Origin: Heliopora coerulea
Taxonomy: Eukaryota > Cnidaria > Anthozoa > Scleralcyonacea > Helioporidae
Reading direction: 5' to 3'
Length of the DNA stretch: 64,000 bases
NCBI GenBank assembly: GCA_030142905.1
Contig: JASJOG010000108.1
Location: 945,001 to 1,009,000, forward strand
In this document: one piece after another, positions 1-12,500 of the stretch
How positions within the stretch are numbered: the stretch's first letter is position 1
How the letters are laid out: the number at the start of each line of letters is the position of its first letter
Made by a program: the position numbers and the translations under genes
Notes under the pieces: generated by a model
What the model saw: only the letters and a program-made list of their open reading frames with translations
What the model was told of the DNA's origin: nothing
Databases searched by the model: none

Positions 1-384
1 AGATACTTAAGACCACCAAGTTTCTGATGTAACACTGAGAAACATTAGAAATACTACTTCAATACCTACCACATATTTGTCACTCGCACTTCCAGCATCT
101 ACAAAGGATAAAACCAAAAGATTCGATCAAAACTGAGAACCGCCAAACTGAAACTGAATGATTATCATGGCAACTGAAACCCTCCGACTGTTTGCTGAGA
201 GGGCTAGGGATTGATTCGCAATCCACCCACCAACCCAAAAAAGGCTCTCCGCTTTACTGTGTTACAGCTCTGACAGACGCTTAGGCCAAGAGTTCCACTG
301 CCACGTTTTCAATTAAAACTATATGCTTCGAGTAGGTGTTCTTCAACTCCATGCAAACAAGACAGATGTAAAACTAAGTAAAAC
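1..384. other. Left-edge sequence without recognised features
   Basis: No long ORF, repeat or recognisable exon is seen here. It lies beyond the predicted cleavage site of the CASC3-like gene and is probably intergenic. Confidence 0.4.
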
Positions 385-390
385 TTTATT
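385..390 (-). terminator. Poly(A) signal of the CASC3-like gene
   Basis: AATAAA on the minus strand about 230 nt after the stop codon at 617. It gives the gene a short 3' UTR. Inferred from motif and position only. Confidence 0.5.
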
Positions 391-616
391 TAAGCACGCT
401 AACCCCATTCAGATTAAACTGATTTCCACGAGGGGCGTGCGATATATACAAATAATTACATTAAAATAAAAGACAAGTAACAATATGTACACGTGATGAC
501 TGAATTGGAAGATTAACTTCTGTGAAATATTACCCCTGACTGATAGAAGAAATACCTTAACTACCGGGGGTAAGGGCAGCGACACACAACAACCTCAAAA
601 TGGTTTGTGAAGACCC

Positions 617-3600
617 CTATTTCCTGTAAATCCTGGACGAACCCAGTGCGAAATCAAAAATTAACACCATACCAGAATATCTGCCAGGCTCCTCCTCCTC
701 CGTGATCCTCTGTTGTTCCTGTTGTCCTTCACTCTCACGTCGGTTCCTCTCCAGTTCGTTCTCACGCGCAAAATCTGCCGCGGTCTTTTTCGACCTCGCT
801 AGTTTTTTTCCCCGTCCTAGTCCTCGACCGCGCATTTCACTCCACTTGCGAGGACCTCGCGCATCACTCCCGTCATTCCGCGACGAGTTTGATTTTACCG
901 GCGAGGCTTCTTTGCTCCTAATAACGGCAAAATGAACAGCTGGTTACTGAATCTTTTTGAATGTAATCATTCTATGGTTATCTGTTGATGATGATAATCT
1001 ATATACTTTTATTGATTTAATCTGTTTACCATTTATTGGTATATTCATTTATTCTTTTCCGATTCCAACATTTCTTTTCCCAGGACCCGGCAAACAAAAC
1101 ACACATACCTCATTTCCCGTGGTTTTCCGTCCTCAGCACTCCGTCGATCTCCTCTTCGCCTCCCCTCTTCCTTCTCATTGTCATCACTGATGGAATCTTT
1201 TTGCCTCCGACGATTATTAACTTCGTTTTCGCTTCTTCGACGGTTCCCTCGGTCTTCCCTCTCATCCCCTTTCTCCACTTTCTGCCTTCGAGACCTCTGT
1301 TCATCCCTAGCTTTGGGCGTTCTTTCCTCTTCTTCATATTGCTCATCAACTGGTCGACCTCCGGTACCTCGTCTCCTTCTTCTCTCCCTTGGTCTGTCGT
1401 CGTCTTCATAACTGTTACGGTCTTCTTGACCCCGACCTGTTGGTCTCGTAGATCTTCCCGGCTTTTCTTCATCTTCATAATCATCACGTTCTCTTTGACC
1501 TTTTGATTGCCTCTCAGATCGTCTCTCCCTTCTCTCCTCTTCGTAATCATCACGTTCTCTTTGACCTTTTGATTGCCTCTCAGATCGTCTCTCCCTTCTC
1601 TCCTCTTCGTAATCATCACGTTCTCTTTGACCTTTTGATTGCCTCTCAGATCGTCTCTCCCTTCTCTCCTCTTCGTAATCATCACGTTCTCTTTGACCTT
1701 TTGATTGCCTCTCAGATCGTCTCTCCCTTCTCTCCTCTTCTTCGTAATCACCACGTTCTCTTTGACCTTTTAATTGCCTCTCAGATCGTCTCTCCCTTCT
1801 CTCCTCTTCTTCGTAATCACCACGTTCTCTTTGACCTTTTGATTGCCTCTCAGATCGTCTCTCCCTTCTCTCCTCTTCTTCGTAACCATCACGGTCCCCT
1901 CCAACCCGACCTGGCGACTTTTTCTCTTCTTCCGTATATTCACGACGTTCCCTTCGATTCCTGCCCGTTCGCTGGACGCTACGTCTGTCCTCCCTCTCCA
2001 CATGTTGGTACCCATCGCGATTGATTCGCTCTTTGTTTTTCTGGCGCTCAAACCGTTGCCCTCTGTTGTCACCCTCGTCTCTGTATTCATCGCGGTTCCG
2101 TCTGTCACCATCCGAACGTCTTTCCTTTCTTTGGTCTCTTCTGCTCTCATGGCCTTCAATATAATCGTCTGGTCTTCTGCCCCATTGTCTCTCAGTTCTT
2201 TGGTCCCTTCTTCTATCGTCCCATCTTACATCCCTTCTTTCATTCTGTCGTTGGCTTCTTTCATTCTGTCTCTGGTTTCTTTCTTCCTCCCGTTCTTCCT
2301 GCTTTTCGTCAATTGGTTCATCCCGTGCTTCATTTTCTCTCCCAGATTTAGGTTCTCTGTCCTCGCGTCTCCGTCCCCCATCATCTCTATCATCTTCTCT
2401 TCGTCTGTTTCTGTTCCTCTCGCTATCGTAAATCTTTCGGTTAGTTTCTCGTTGCCTGTCAAAAGGAAAGAACTTAACTAATGTGAAATTTATCAGTGTA
2501 TAGAAAGAAACGATGCCATTGCCAGGCTTCTACAAGACAGCCCTATACAAGACCGTACACTTCAGGAAAGGACAGTACCACACGCAACGACACATTGAGG
2601 CATACAACATTACGTCGCACAACTAAACACATCGCAATTAAACACGGCAAAGCGCGACCGAGCACAAATTAAAACAATACTACGGAACCTAAAACAGCGC
2701 GAGACAATGAAACATTACACAACACAATCAAACTGTATAGCGCAACTTGGCACAGCACTGCAGAGGACAAAAGTAACACCACAGATCGCAGCACAGTTAA
2801 GTGTAGCATACAAACACGACACAACCCAACACTCAGCACAACACCATATCGCACAACACATCACACAGTAACATTGCGGAAAAGAGCACATATAACGCAA
2901 CACAAGATACTATTGCATTACGTTTCCTACCAACCACGTCGGACGTTCACAGTCATACAGCACAACACGTCGCAATGTTTCACAACATGGCATCATACAA
3001 GAGATCGCAACGCAGGCAAACCTGGAGTAATGTGACAATAAGGTAAAAAGTTAAAAGGTTGGTAACTGCCATGACTGATCTCAAATTGAGATCAGTCATG
3101 GCAGTTACCAACCTTTTAACTTTTTACCTAATTTATCACTGTCTACGTAGTAATCTACTGTTATATCAGTCATGGCAGTTCTCAACCTTTTAACTTTTTA
3201 CCTTATTTATCACTGTCTACGTAGTAATCTACTGTTATATCAGTCATGGCAGTTCTCAACTTTTTAACTTTTTACCTTATTTATCACTGTCTACGTAGTA
3301 ATCTACTGTTATATCAGTCATGGCAGTTCTCAACCTTTTAACTTTTTACCTTATTTATCACTGTCTACGTAGTAATCTACTGTTATATCAGTCATGGCAG
3401 TTCTCAACTTTTTAACTTTTTACCTTATTTATCACTGTCTACGTAGTAATCTACTGTTATATCAGTCATGGCAGTTCTCAACCTTTTAACTTTTTACCTT
3501 ATTTATCATTGTCTACGTAGTAATCTACTGTTATATCAGTCATGGCAGTTCTCAACCTTTTAACTTCCTACCTTATTTATCACTGTCTACGTAGTAATCT

Positions 3601-6600
3601 ACTGTTATATCAGTCATGGCAGTTCTCAACCTTTTAACTTTTTACCGTATTTATCACTGTCTACGTAGTAATCTACTGTTATATCAGTCATGGCAGTTCT
3701 CAACCTTTTAACTTTTTACCTTATTTATCACTGTCTACGTAGTAATCTACTGTTATATCAGTCATGGCAGTTCTCAACTTTTTAACTTTTTACCTTATTT
3801 ATCACTGTCTACGTAGTAATCTACTGTTATATCAGTCATGGCAGTTCTCAACCTTTTAACTTTTTACCTTATTTATCATTGTCTACGTAGTAATCTACTG
3901 TTATATCACTCATGGCAGTTCTCAACCTTTTAACTTCCTACCTTATTTATCACTGTCTACGTAGTAATCTACTGTTATATCACTCATGGCAGTTCTCAAC
4001 CTTTTAACTTCCTACCTTATTTATCACTGTCTACGTAGTATTCTCTTCTTATCATGTTGTACCACATACATGTGGTACAACATGACCCCCATACTTCACA
4101 GAACAGTACAGCAGCTCGCCAGTCCAAAACCATACCAGACAAAACAACCAAATGAACTTACCTTGCAGGATGCCTTCGCCCATCACCTCCTATAAAATCT
4201 TGCAGTAGGCGAGGATTACGTCGTTGACGACGTTGGTTCTTGAGCGAATGGATAAATCTAGCAGATTCCTGCATCAGAAAATATTCAATTGACAGAGTGA
4301 AGTGATATAAACAACTTACTCTAACCTGGGACTGACAATTAAATATCCTTAAAACCTACTGCACCTATGACTTGCTCTCTGTTGTAAATCTCATCAGTCA
4401 ATGCAGGATATCCGGATAAATACTGTAGCAACACAGTTTAAACCTTTTACACCCAGTGTCCTAACATGAGCAGGGGTGGTGCCAGAGGGGGGCAGAGGGG
4501 GCTACAGACCCTTATTGAGGGACCTTCCAGAGTACTGGAATGATTTAATAGAGTCAAATTTTTAACAAAAATTTCTATTTTCAATGACAATTATTATGTA
4601 AGATTGAGAGATATGTTCATTAGTTAACAGAATTTCTTCACTACAACATCCTGGCAAATGATGGCTAATCCCCATGAAATCAATCATTGGCCAAAACTGG
4701 TTGCTGAGTGAATGAAAACATTTTTCCATTGGCAGACATTTGCAGGCTATCTTCAGCCATGTCCACAGTGTCTGGGACTAAACTCAACCCTTGAATATCA
4801 AAGTACACTCATCTGAAAAAGAATCACACAATTGTAAAATATGGTTACCTGCAGTTCCTCCTTGGATTTTGGTCCTTGGTCAGCCTCAACATACATATCA
4901 TGTTGCCATTTTACATCAGTTTTGTCCCACAATTTTCTATTCCGAGCATTATTCCTAAAATTTAAAAAGAAAGATTCACCAATTTTGGTATACCAAACTA
5001 GGTACCAATTAATGGCTTGCACATGACTTAACCAAATCCAAATAGACAGAAATTCATCAAAAGAATCGCAGCCATTTATTAGTTTTGTATATGTGGAACC
5101 ACAACAGTTGTTGTATTATGGTGTTACCTTTTGAGTCTTAATGGATTGATTGCAAACCATCAATTGGTCCTCATAGTGCAAGCAATTTTATAACACATCA
5201 ACAATGCAATCATTGATTAGTAAACAATAAATAAAAACCACCTTTGCATAAGTGGTGTAAAACAACACATAAACTTGGGGACAAAGGAATGCAAACCTCA
5301 CAAAAAAAGAAATCTACCTTGATATTCGCTAGACAGGATATCTCACGTAAAGTTGGTGATTCACAATAATTGTTAAAAGAATGTGATTGCTGTTTTTCAT
5401 TGTCTTCCAGATCACTGAATCATAAGACACAGTAACTACATTTCATAATACCCCTGCATTCTTGACTGCTGCAACATTTAGCTAGAAACCTTAAGTTTGA
5501 CAGCCATGCAATCATTTCTACAGCAGCACTTTGGTTTCATTTGTGTTTATTTCTCTCACTCAGGTTCAGGGTTCTGCCCATGCTGGGCAGAGTCGGATGG
5601 TAATGCCTGCCATTCAGCAGTGCCCCCCCTAGCACTTATGCCATAGAGGACCCTTCCACCCAGCAGCACTTGAAAAGTACCAAACATAAAATATGAAAAC
5701 CTCCAGTGATCAATTTTTTTTTTTACTTAAACAATATCATTGTCCATTATTTGGTAAAATTTAACACCACAATGTGCACACAATTACCTACTGGTGATTC
5801 AGTGAAATATGGTATCCATTCAAAATCAGAATGGATTATCTGATGACTTTTGGGGGTATGACCCCTGGGCAAGCAGGTAACCAGCACTCAGATGGTCCTG
5901 GCAGAACCCTGCAGGTTAACTAACTTGGGTTAACTGGCATAGTATAAGGACTACCTGCTACAAAAACCTCTTTAAGCTCCATTTGAATGAACCCACCAAA
6001 TGAAATAAAATATCTACATTGAAAAACACTCAAGGTAGCCAGCTTTTCTCTGTCAGAAGTCTTCAGTACCTCTCTTCTTCTATGTCCAGCCAACGATTGT
6101 CATGAGACCAGTATCTCATTGCTGAAATTTCTTTCACTATCTCTTTCTCCTGAAAAGAAATTTTTATATTTATAATGTTTTACATTCCACAGTAATTCCA
6201 CTCTCATTTTACTTAATTCCCAAAAACTGATTTTACTACATTGTAATAATCTGATGTTGCTTGACAAGTTATTCTCATAGGGATTGATTTTTAAAGCCAC
6301 AAAATAAAGTAACAGCTGTTAAATTACCCTCATTAATGAGGGCTCTTGATAGGAATTTTCTGCTACAGTCATTGCCTTGCCTTTTTATTGTCTGTCTTGA
6401 GAAGAGAAATTTTGAATGTAAAACAAAAAAATTAAAGAAAAAAGCTCTCTTTAAGATCATTCTTGAGCCCTGTCTTAGCAAAATGAGGCATTTTGGCCTT
6501 TAACTCTTTTAAAGGTTGAGTTTATTTTCTTTTGTTCATTGTTCTTTCATTGTTTTGCTTTGTTTTCCCATTCATCCTTTTGTTCTTGATGTCCTGTATA

Positions 6601-8047
6601 CAGGATGCAGACCCTTAAAGGGTTAACTCAAACTGAACCCCAAACTGGTGAATACAGCTACTCCTTTACCTTAAAGACCATGGCTGGAAGCCAGACTGTG
6701 GGTTTTATACATAATTAAGACATTGCTGTAAACACATTCTGCATTATCTTAGATGGCAACCTTCATGTTCCTGGTACTACCAATAAATTCAGTCGTAACT
6801 ATGGGATTTTCAGACTTATAAACAAATTTTCAGGTTCATCTTCACCCTACCTTCCTAAAATCCTCACAAGAAGCTGCCCACCATGGACCATTATTACCAA
6901 ACATACCAACCTGTTTATTTCCAGTTTGGGTAAATTCATCCTCATCTTGACTTTTGTCTGCTATTTCCCCATCTTCCTCTTTCACATGGTCTTCTTCAAC
7001 ACCATCTTCATCTTTATTTCTTTCTCCCTCTTCTTCATAATCTTCTACTTCCTCTTCTACCACATCTTCTTCATATTCATCTTCTATAATGACATCCTCC
7101 TCATCTTCACCATCTATAACGGCATCCTCACCTTCAACCACAACATCCTCTTCTGCTTCATCTACAACATCCTCCTTCTGTTCATCTTCCTCTTCTACAT
7201 CTCCTTCTGGTTGATCTTGTTGAACATCTTCATCATTTTCTTCATCATCATAATCATCATATTCTTCTTCTTCATCATCATTTTTATAATTTTCCTTTTC
7301 ACGATCACCATCCTTTTCATAATCACCATCCTTTTCATAATCACCATCCTCTTCATAATCACCATCCTCTTGATCTTCAATGTGTTCTCCTGTCTCTCCT
7401 TGGTCATTATTCCTTTCCCTCTCCATACATTCACCCTTCACCACATTCTTTTCACCATCCTTCACACCATCATCGTGCTGACAACCATCATTATCTTTGA
7501 CTACAACTTTATTTCCATCTTCTTGACTACCATTTTCCTCTTCAACATTCCTAGATTGCCCCTTTAATTTAAAAATTTAAGATAAATAAATAAGCAATTT
7601 ATAAAATATAAAAAACTTAAAGAAATAAAAGCAATAAATCTTGCATGTGCTTAAACGACATAATTCTCTCACAAATAAACTCCAGTCGGGTTTTGGACCA
7701 CAACACAACTTTTAATAAAACAGAGAACTGGAGAGATTTCAACTTTCAGTTGGTAAAAGGAAGAGAAAGCTATCACAAACGTAATATAGATCTCTGTGCA
7801 AGACCATTGGGGTAGACAACTTTCTACTTTTTTTTACTCAGCTTACAAAGACCCAAGGTATCCCAAAAAGCAAAGACAGACCAAAAATGGTGACAACTTC
7901 AGCTAATATACACGAGCAATAGTTGCTTATATAAATTTTTATGTCGGTGAATTCCATAACAGCCCATAGTCAATTATCTCATATTCTCACCATTTGAGTT
8001 TCGGCAATCGCCTCTTTACGATCTTCACATATGTCTTTGGTACTCAT
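617..8047 (-). CDS. CASC3: CASC3 / Barentsz (MLN51)-like exon junction complex protein
   Basis: Core exon junction complex protein; the family Btz (SELOR) domain binds eIF4A3 on spliced mRNA. Exons in transcription order are 8047-7991, 7561-6851, 6149-6070, 4954-4849, 4268-4162, 2455-1109 and 917-617. All have AG/GT borders and matching phases and give 902 codons plus stop. The second exon is very acidic, with EDGDYEKDGD repeats. The third and fourth exons carry the split Btz motif, YWSHDNR followed by RKLWDK, KWQHDMY and QGPKSKEEL, close to CASC3 (RKLWKDEGRWEHDKF, QAPKSRQEL). The sixth exon is an Arg/Glu/Asp-rich tail with 22-23-residue repeats, unlike the Pro-rich tail of vertebrate CASC3. 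The start is the weakest point: I chose the ATG whose 19-codon exon joins in phase 0. An upstream ATG near 8135 soon meets a stop unless it is spliced. Another Btz-family protein (THRAP3/BCLAF1 group) is less likely because of the QGPKSKEEL match. Confidence 0.82.
1505..1900 (-). repeat. In-frame coding tandem repeat, 66/69 bp, about six units
   Basis: Units begin near 1505, 1571, 1637, 1703, 1772 and 1841. The first spacings are 66 bp and the last two 69 bp, from one extra Glu codon. Each unit encodes a charged segment built on RSERQSKGQRER plus a DDYEEE or GDYEEEE stretch. The unit length stays a multiple of three, so the array is read through in the CASC3-like protein. Confidence 0.9.
2520..3020. 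repeat. Degenerate ACA/CACAAC-rich low-complexity intron sequence
   Basis: Many imperfect repeats of CACAACAC-like words lie in the CASC3 intron between the exons at 2455 and 4162. It looks like a decayed simple repeat and has no coding value. A similar composition recurs in a DNAJC7 intron near 60.7-61.2 kb. Confidence 0.6.
3042..3128. repeat. Near-perfect palindrome at the head of the minisatellite
   Basis: The left arm starts GGTAAAAAGTTAAAAGG and runs through GGTTGGTAACTGCCATGACT. The right arm is its reverse complement, with almost no loop, centred near 3086. The same arm sequence occurs in diverged form at 24571-24719 and 39610-39650, so this is the end of a dispersed foldback element. 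Confidence 0.88.
3129..4040 (+). repeat. 74-bp minisatellite, about 12 units
   Basis: The word CATGGCAGTT recurs at 3171, 3245, 3319 and then every 74 bp to 3985. Each unit includes TCAACCTTTTAACTTTTTACC-like sequence (written here as a variable core) and GTCTACGTAGTAATCTACTG. Unit variants recur with a five-unit (370 bp) period: the variants at 3393, 3467 and 3541 reappear at 3763, 3837 and 3911. The array lies in a CASC3 intron just after the palindrome and is made from the same sequence as its right arm and flank. Confidence 0.92.
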
Positions 8048-8671
8048 TATTTATATACAGGTTCTTTTGCTGCTTTAACATCAGATACAGAACCACGAAT
8101 CCGGTTCTTCCAGCTCCTCTATGCCTCGAGACATGGAATTCCAGTTCACAGAAGACGCTATTCAAATTTTCCGCTGAAAGTATATACAACTGGCTCAAAC
8201 ATTCGACTCTAGGCCTGCGTCTCCTCGAGATTGGTACGCGGTTAACTTCCCGGTGGTTTTCCGATCTAATTTGCGTTGGGTGTCATAATATTCAAACCAA
8301 GTATGAAATTTTAAAATGAAAAGGAATTATCAGACAATATTTAAGTAAAAATATAATAAATTTCATAATGACAAAAAAATAACATACAGGAGTGTTCGTA
8401 ATTCATTGTTCAATTTTGTTCCAAATAGACCTCGGAACTCCAATTTAGGCCCCAGAAGACACCAACAATGAGCCTTCTTGGATTAGAGTTCGGCTCAGTT
8501 AAGAGCGCTATCATTGCGTATTTTTTCATTAAGAATACATTAATGTTCAGTAAGTATATTCTCCAATTAGCTGCACGTATTTGATCACGTGCAGAAGCTG
8601 TTATACCTTATTTAATTTACGGAGACGGAAATTCTATAGAAATAAGTACCAATGAACATGAAATTCTATTT

Positions 8672-8778
8672 AACAATTAGATTATGGGCTCGAGATTTCT
8701 ATGAGGTGATAGTTGACGAGGGCGAAGCCCGAGTCAATTATCACCTCATAGAAATCTCGAGCCCATAATCTAATTGTT
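8672..8778. mobile_element. Palindromic foldback element upstream of CASC3
   Basis: Arms of about 45 bp (starting AACAATTAGATTATGGGCTC) flank a short loop containing GAGGGCGAAGCCC. No coding capacity is seen. It lies between the CASC3 5' end and the THOC5 3' end. Class is unassigned. Confidence 0.75.
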
Positions 8779-8982
8779 TTAGTAGAAACAGACTTCGCAA
8801 AGAACATTTTTCGTCTTCTCTGGGATTGCACTTTCACGTAAGCATTCTTCAGAAACTTCACAAAAACGAGAGGCGGAAGCCATTTTTGCTACTCGCTATC
8901 TATCGACGAATAGATAGCGAGTAGCGTAGCCAATCAGAATCCAGCATTTGCAATAGCACTCGACTAAGTTTCTACTAAATAA
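8779..8982. mobile_element. Small inverted-repeat (MITE-like) element
   Basis: Short terminal inverted repeats, TTTAGTAGAAAC at the left and GTTTCTACTAAA at the right, enclose about 200 bp. An internal hairpin GCTACTCGCTATCTAT with its inverse lies near 8888-8926. It directly abuts the palindrome to its left, so the two may be parts of one element. No clear target duplication was identified. Confidence 0.5.
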
Positions 8983-9008
8983 AATTATCATCCAAATTAC
9001 CATCAATC

Positions 9009-9014
9009 TTTATT
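9009..9014 (-). terminator. Candidate poly(A) signal of THOC5
   Basis: The closest minus-strand AATAAA that I noticed lies about 515 nt after the THOC5 stop. It sits just beyond the MITE-like element, so a different signal may be used. Confidence 0.25.
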
Positions 9015-9529
9015 TTCGTATCTGTTCTTGACTTCTTGTGCGCTTTTCAGTTCAGTAGTCTTTTTAAAAAACAGTTAGTTCAACCAGTAGCAGTAGAAAT
9101 TCAATCCACTATCGACTTTCATCTACTTCAATTTCATTATTAAGATCGCTATGACAATTGCTTTTGAAGCTGTTATAAGTACTCGCAGCACTTGTTTTAC
9201 CACGTCCAAAACATCTTGTGCTGCGCGCTCGAATTAAGACAAACTCAGTTGAGCAACCAGGCACCAACTTAAATTAAGAGTATTATAGTTTCTACAAACG
9301 AAGTGAAACTACGTGGAAGATACGTTGTCAAGGTTGAATTAAAAACTTGTGCTAACAGCTCCTAACATACAGAGTCACTCTGTCAGCACGTTCACATTTG
9401 TAATGTAGATGTCACACAAACTTGACAATAAGCGATGTAACATAGCAATGAATAGATAGAAAAGCATTGCTCTGTCGTGGTGGGTTAATGAAACCACAAG
9501 CTATGAGCTATCTTGCACCCCTTCACTTC

Positions 9530-12500
9530 CTAGCATCGATGAGTGAAACATCCATGATTGTCGTCATACTTCAGGGCTAGTGCCCTGTCTCGGCCTCTGA
9601 AATATATCAAAAGAGATATAAGTGATCCCATGTGAAAACTTTATTACCACGAATCTGTCAAAATTATGCACAAAAAATCGATGTAAAGCAAATGGCTTAG
9701 CAATCATGCTGCGAGCTGGAAACCTCTGCGAGTCATTCATGTAACCAAAGCTTTACAAGGTTGTAATACAGTTCTCGGTTTCATTCAGAACTACAAACTT
9801 TACGTGAATTTAGAAGTACACCAAATGTAGTACCTTTTGGTTCGTAAAATTAAAAACTCGTGATTCGGACGATCTTGCTGGTTTGAAGTGTTTGTGTCGT
9901 TGTAAATGTCGAAGCACATCTAAACAGATGACAATATTGTAAACTTTAAGGTATACTCTCGTAAAAAGAGGAAAATGATGCCTCAAGTCTATTTAACGTG
10001 TGAAAAGAGAATAGTACCTAACCTGTAATCGTCTTAGTTGATTTGACAACACCTTATCTTTACAATCCGCAGCAAACAATTCCTCATAAAACACATTCAC
10101 TTCGGTTTCTAACGCCTTAAATATAACAGCATACAGAGGACAACCATTTGGTTACCAAAATATACGGACCACAGGAGGAAGAAACGCGAAGGTGGAGTCG
10201 GACGGACGAAAGGGCGAAGGAACTAGGGAAAGGAAAGAGGAATAAGGGAGACAAAAGGGGGAATGGGAGAGAGAATGAGAAGTACAAATGAAAGGGACAG
10301 GAAAGAAGAAAGAGATTGAGGGGAAGAGGAGGAACAGAAGGAAAGAGAGAGGGAAAGAGCAAGGGAGAGATAGGAGAATGAGTGACGGAGGTAGGTAGAA
10401 TGGGAGTGACAGGTGAGGGAGGTACATGTAAGGGAAGGTAGAGAAAAGAAAGTGGGAGCAACTTTAGGGAATGGGAACCAGTTACCGACCTCCAGACACA
10501 GAAATACAAAGTATTATCCGTCACAAAGATGTTCGCTGAGCCAAAATTTTGTTTTTAATCTCTACTAACCCTGACATAGTCGTCTCTAACGTAAGAACCA
10601 CTGCGGGAGACAGCACAAGTAAACAGGGGAGGTCGATTGGGATAGTCTGAGAGAACAATGACGGCGGCATGCAGCTTTACTGAAAGAAATAAAGAACCCG
10701 GCGAAGTCAGCAAATGAATTTCATAGACATGAAATCTATAAATTGCATTTAAAAGCTCACTAATAAGTCATAAGGAAGATACAAAGGTAAATCATAACCG
10801 GATCGTGTCTTTTAGACCTGGTTTACACCAGCGACATAAGCGTAAAACACAACGATATATGCAAGCGCAGTAAGCACTTCATGGTTGGTAAATTCCTTTG
10901 AATTCGTGAAGTATGAAGAATTCAGTCGTCCATGAAGCGCTCACTGTGCTTCCGTATGTCGTTATGCTTATGTCGCTTGTGTAAACTAGGCCTTAATGTG
11001 ATAAAAACAAGCTTATTTTTGTCGTCAAAATTTTGTGGCTTAGAAAATATTAATATTCAAACTTTCTTCTTTAAATCCGATAAAGTACTCCTTGGTCGTT
11101 CTTTAAAAATTGCTTAAATGTAATGAATCGAATGAAACTGCGAATGACCGTTAATTGCTATTAAGGAATGTCACTTTCACGAAAATGAATGTCTGTTCAT
11201 ATTAGAAAATGTTAGTCTTCGTGCAAAAAAATATTATAATGTCTTTCGTATTATAATGTCTTTCGTATTCGCTCAAATGAACCCACTTCCGCGTTAATAA
11301 ACATGCACATACTCCGATGAAAGTTCATTTCATCGAAATAAACAGAAAAATGAGTAAATTAGCCTGTTTACCTTTGTCCCTTGTAAACGTCGCAACGAAC
11401 AAGAGATCGTTTTCGGTGATGTTTTCAAGTTCTCGACAACGGTCCACGAAAGGTAGCTCCTGTAAGATAACAATAAAAATTTTTATAGGACATATACTGG
11501 GAAATATTTTTCTAAATAAGGACCCATGAAAAGTTGCCAAAATCGTCAAAAAGTCGACTGACTAAAAGATGTGTCAGCAAAATTTGAGCTAAAGTTGTTG
11601 TACAGTACTGATCTGTCAAAGTCAATGAGTTGTCTGACATGGTGCGAGGTATGAACAAGCCTGTTGCCTTTTAAACTATCTGTACGTATCTTTTATTATC
11701 AAAGTAGTGTGTTTTACCATAAAATCCGATATTGTTAACGGAGTCCATGATTCTAATTTACTCAAAGCTTTAACTGGGAACAATTCTCTTCCTTTGTTAC
11801 CAACTTCTACGTTTAATAATTCTAGCAAAAGGAAATTTGAATCAAGATTGACAGGATTTTGATACGACATAAATAAAAGAGAACTCCGACCAAGGAAACG
11901 CAGTTTTTTACGCACAGCTTGTAATAGATTGCTAGAAAAACCGACGGAGCTAGATTTTATAGTTTTAAAGAAAAGCAGCTCTCATGCTCCAGAACGTCGG
12001 AATTTTTCAACTAATTTATATAATTCTCTCTCTTACTTATAACCATATAAACTTTTCGCTCCAAAATTTACTGATGCCAAAAAAAGCGCATAAAATTGTA
12101 GGGTTTCCAAACACTTAGCAACTTACTGAGTTATAAGTGGGAGGGCAACTGCAAATCATCAAGCGAAGCCAAACGCGGGGCCTTTTGACCGCCACAACCA
12201 CTATCCCACGCGGTCAACATCCAACTAACATCGAAATGACCGCGTGGGGGACTGAAACCACATGTCCATCATTTTTGGTTTCATTTCCGGAGTTCTAGAT
12301 CCGACCATTGACTGAAGTCAGCTCCCCACAAGTTAGAGTGTGAGGAATTCGTACTGATTTCAGAACTTGGGATAGAATTCAGGTTTGAGATTCAGTGACT
12401 AGGTAATACAGCTTACCCAGAGAATGTAACTGACTCTGCAGTGAAACTCTAGTCAAAATTCTCGACTTGATCGCTTTCACTGTGGACTCCATATGTGAAG

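Noticed and set aside
1036..1506. Plus-strand frames over 1036-2481 (for example the repeat-containing frame at 1503-2024)
   Set aside because: They are antisense to the Arg/Glu-rich CASC3 exon, whose frame is confirmed by splice phase on both sides.
2669..2903. Two short Cys/Val/Leu-rich minus-strand frames
   Set aside because: They lie in low-complexity ACA-rich intron sequence of CASC3 and have no exon support.
3129..4040. CRISPR-like array
   Set aside because: The 74-bp units are directly adjacent, with no unique spacers, in a eukaryotic intron. It is a minisatellite.
6926..7567. 213-codon plus-strand hydrophobic frame rich in Phe/Ile
   Set aside because: It is antisense to the acidic CASC3 exon; GAA/GAT codons read backwards give TTC/ATC.
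10117..10524. 135-codon minus-strand frame rich in Leu/Pro/Ser
   Set aside because: It is a purine-rich tract of a THOC5 intron between two confirmed exons.
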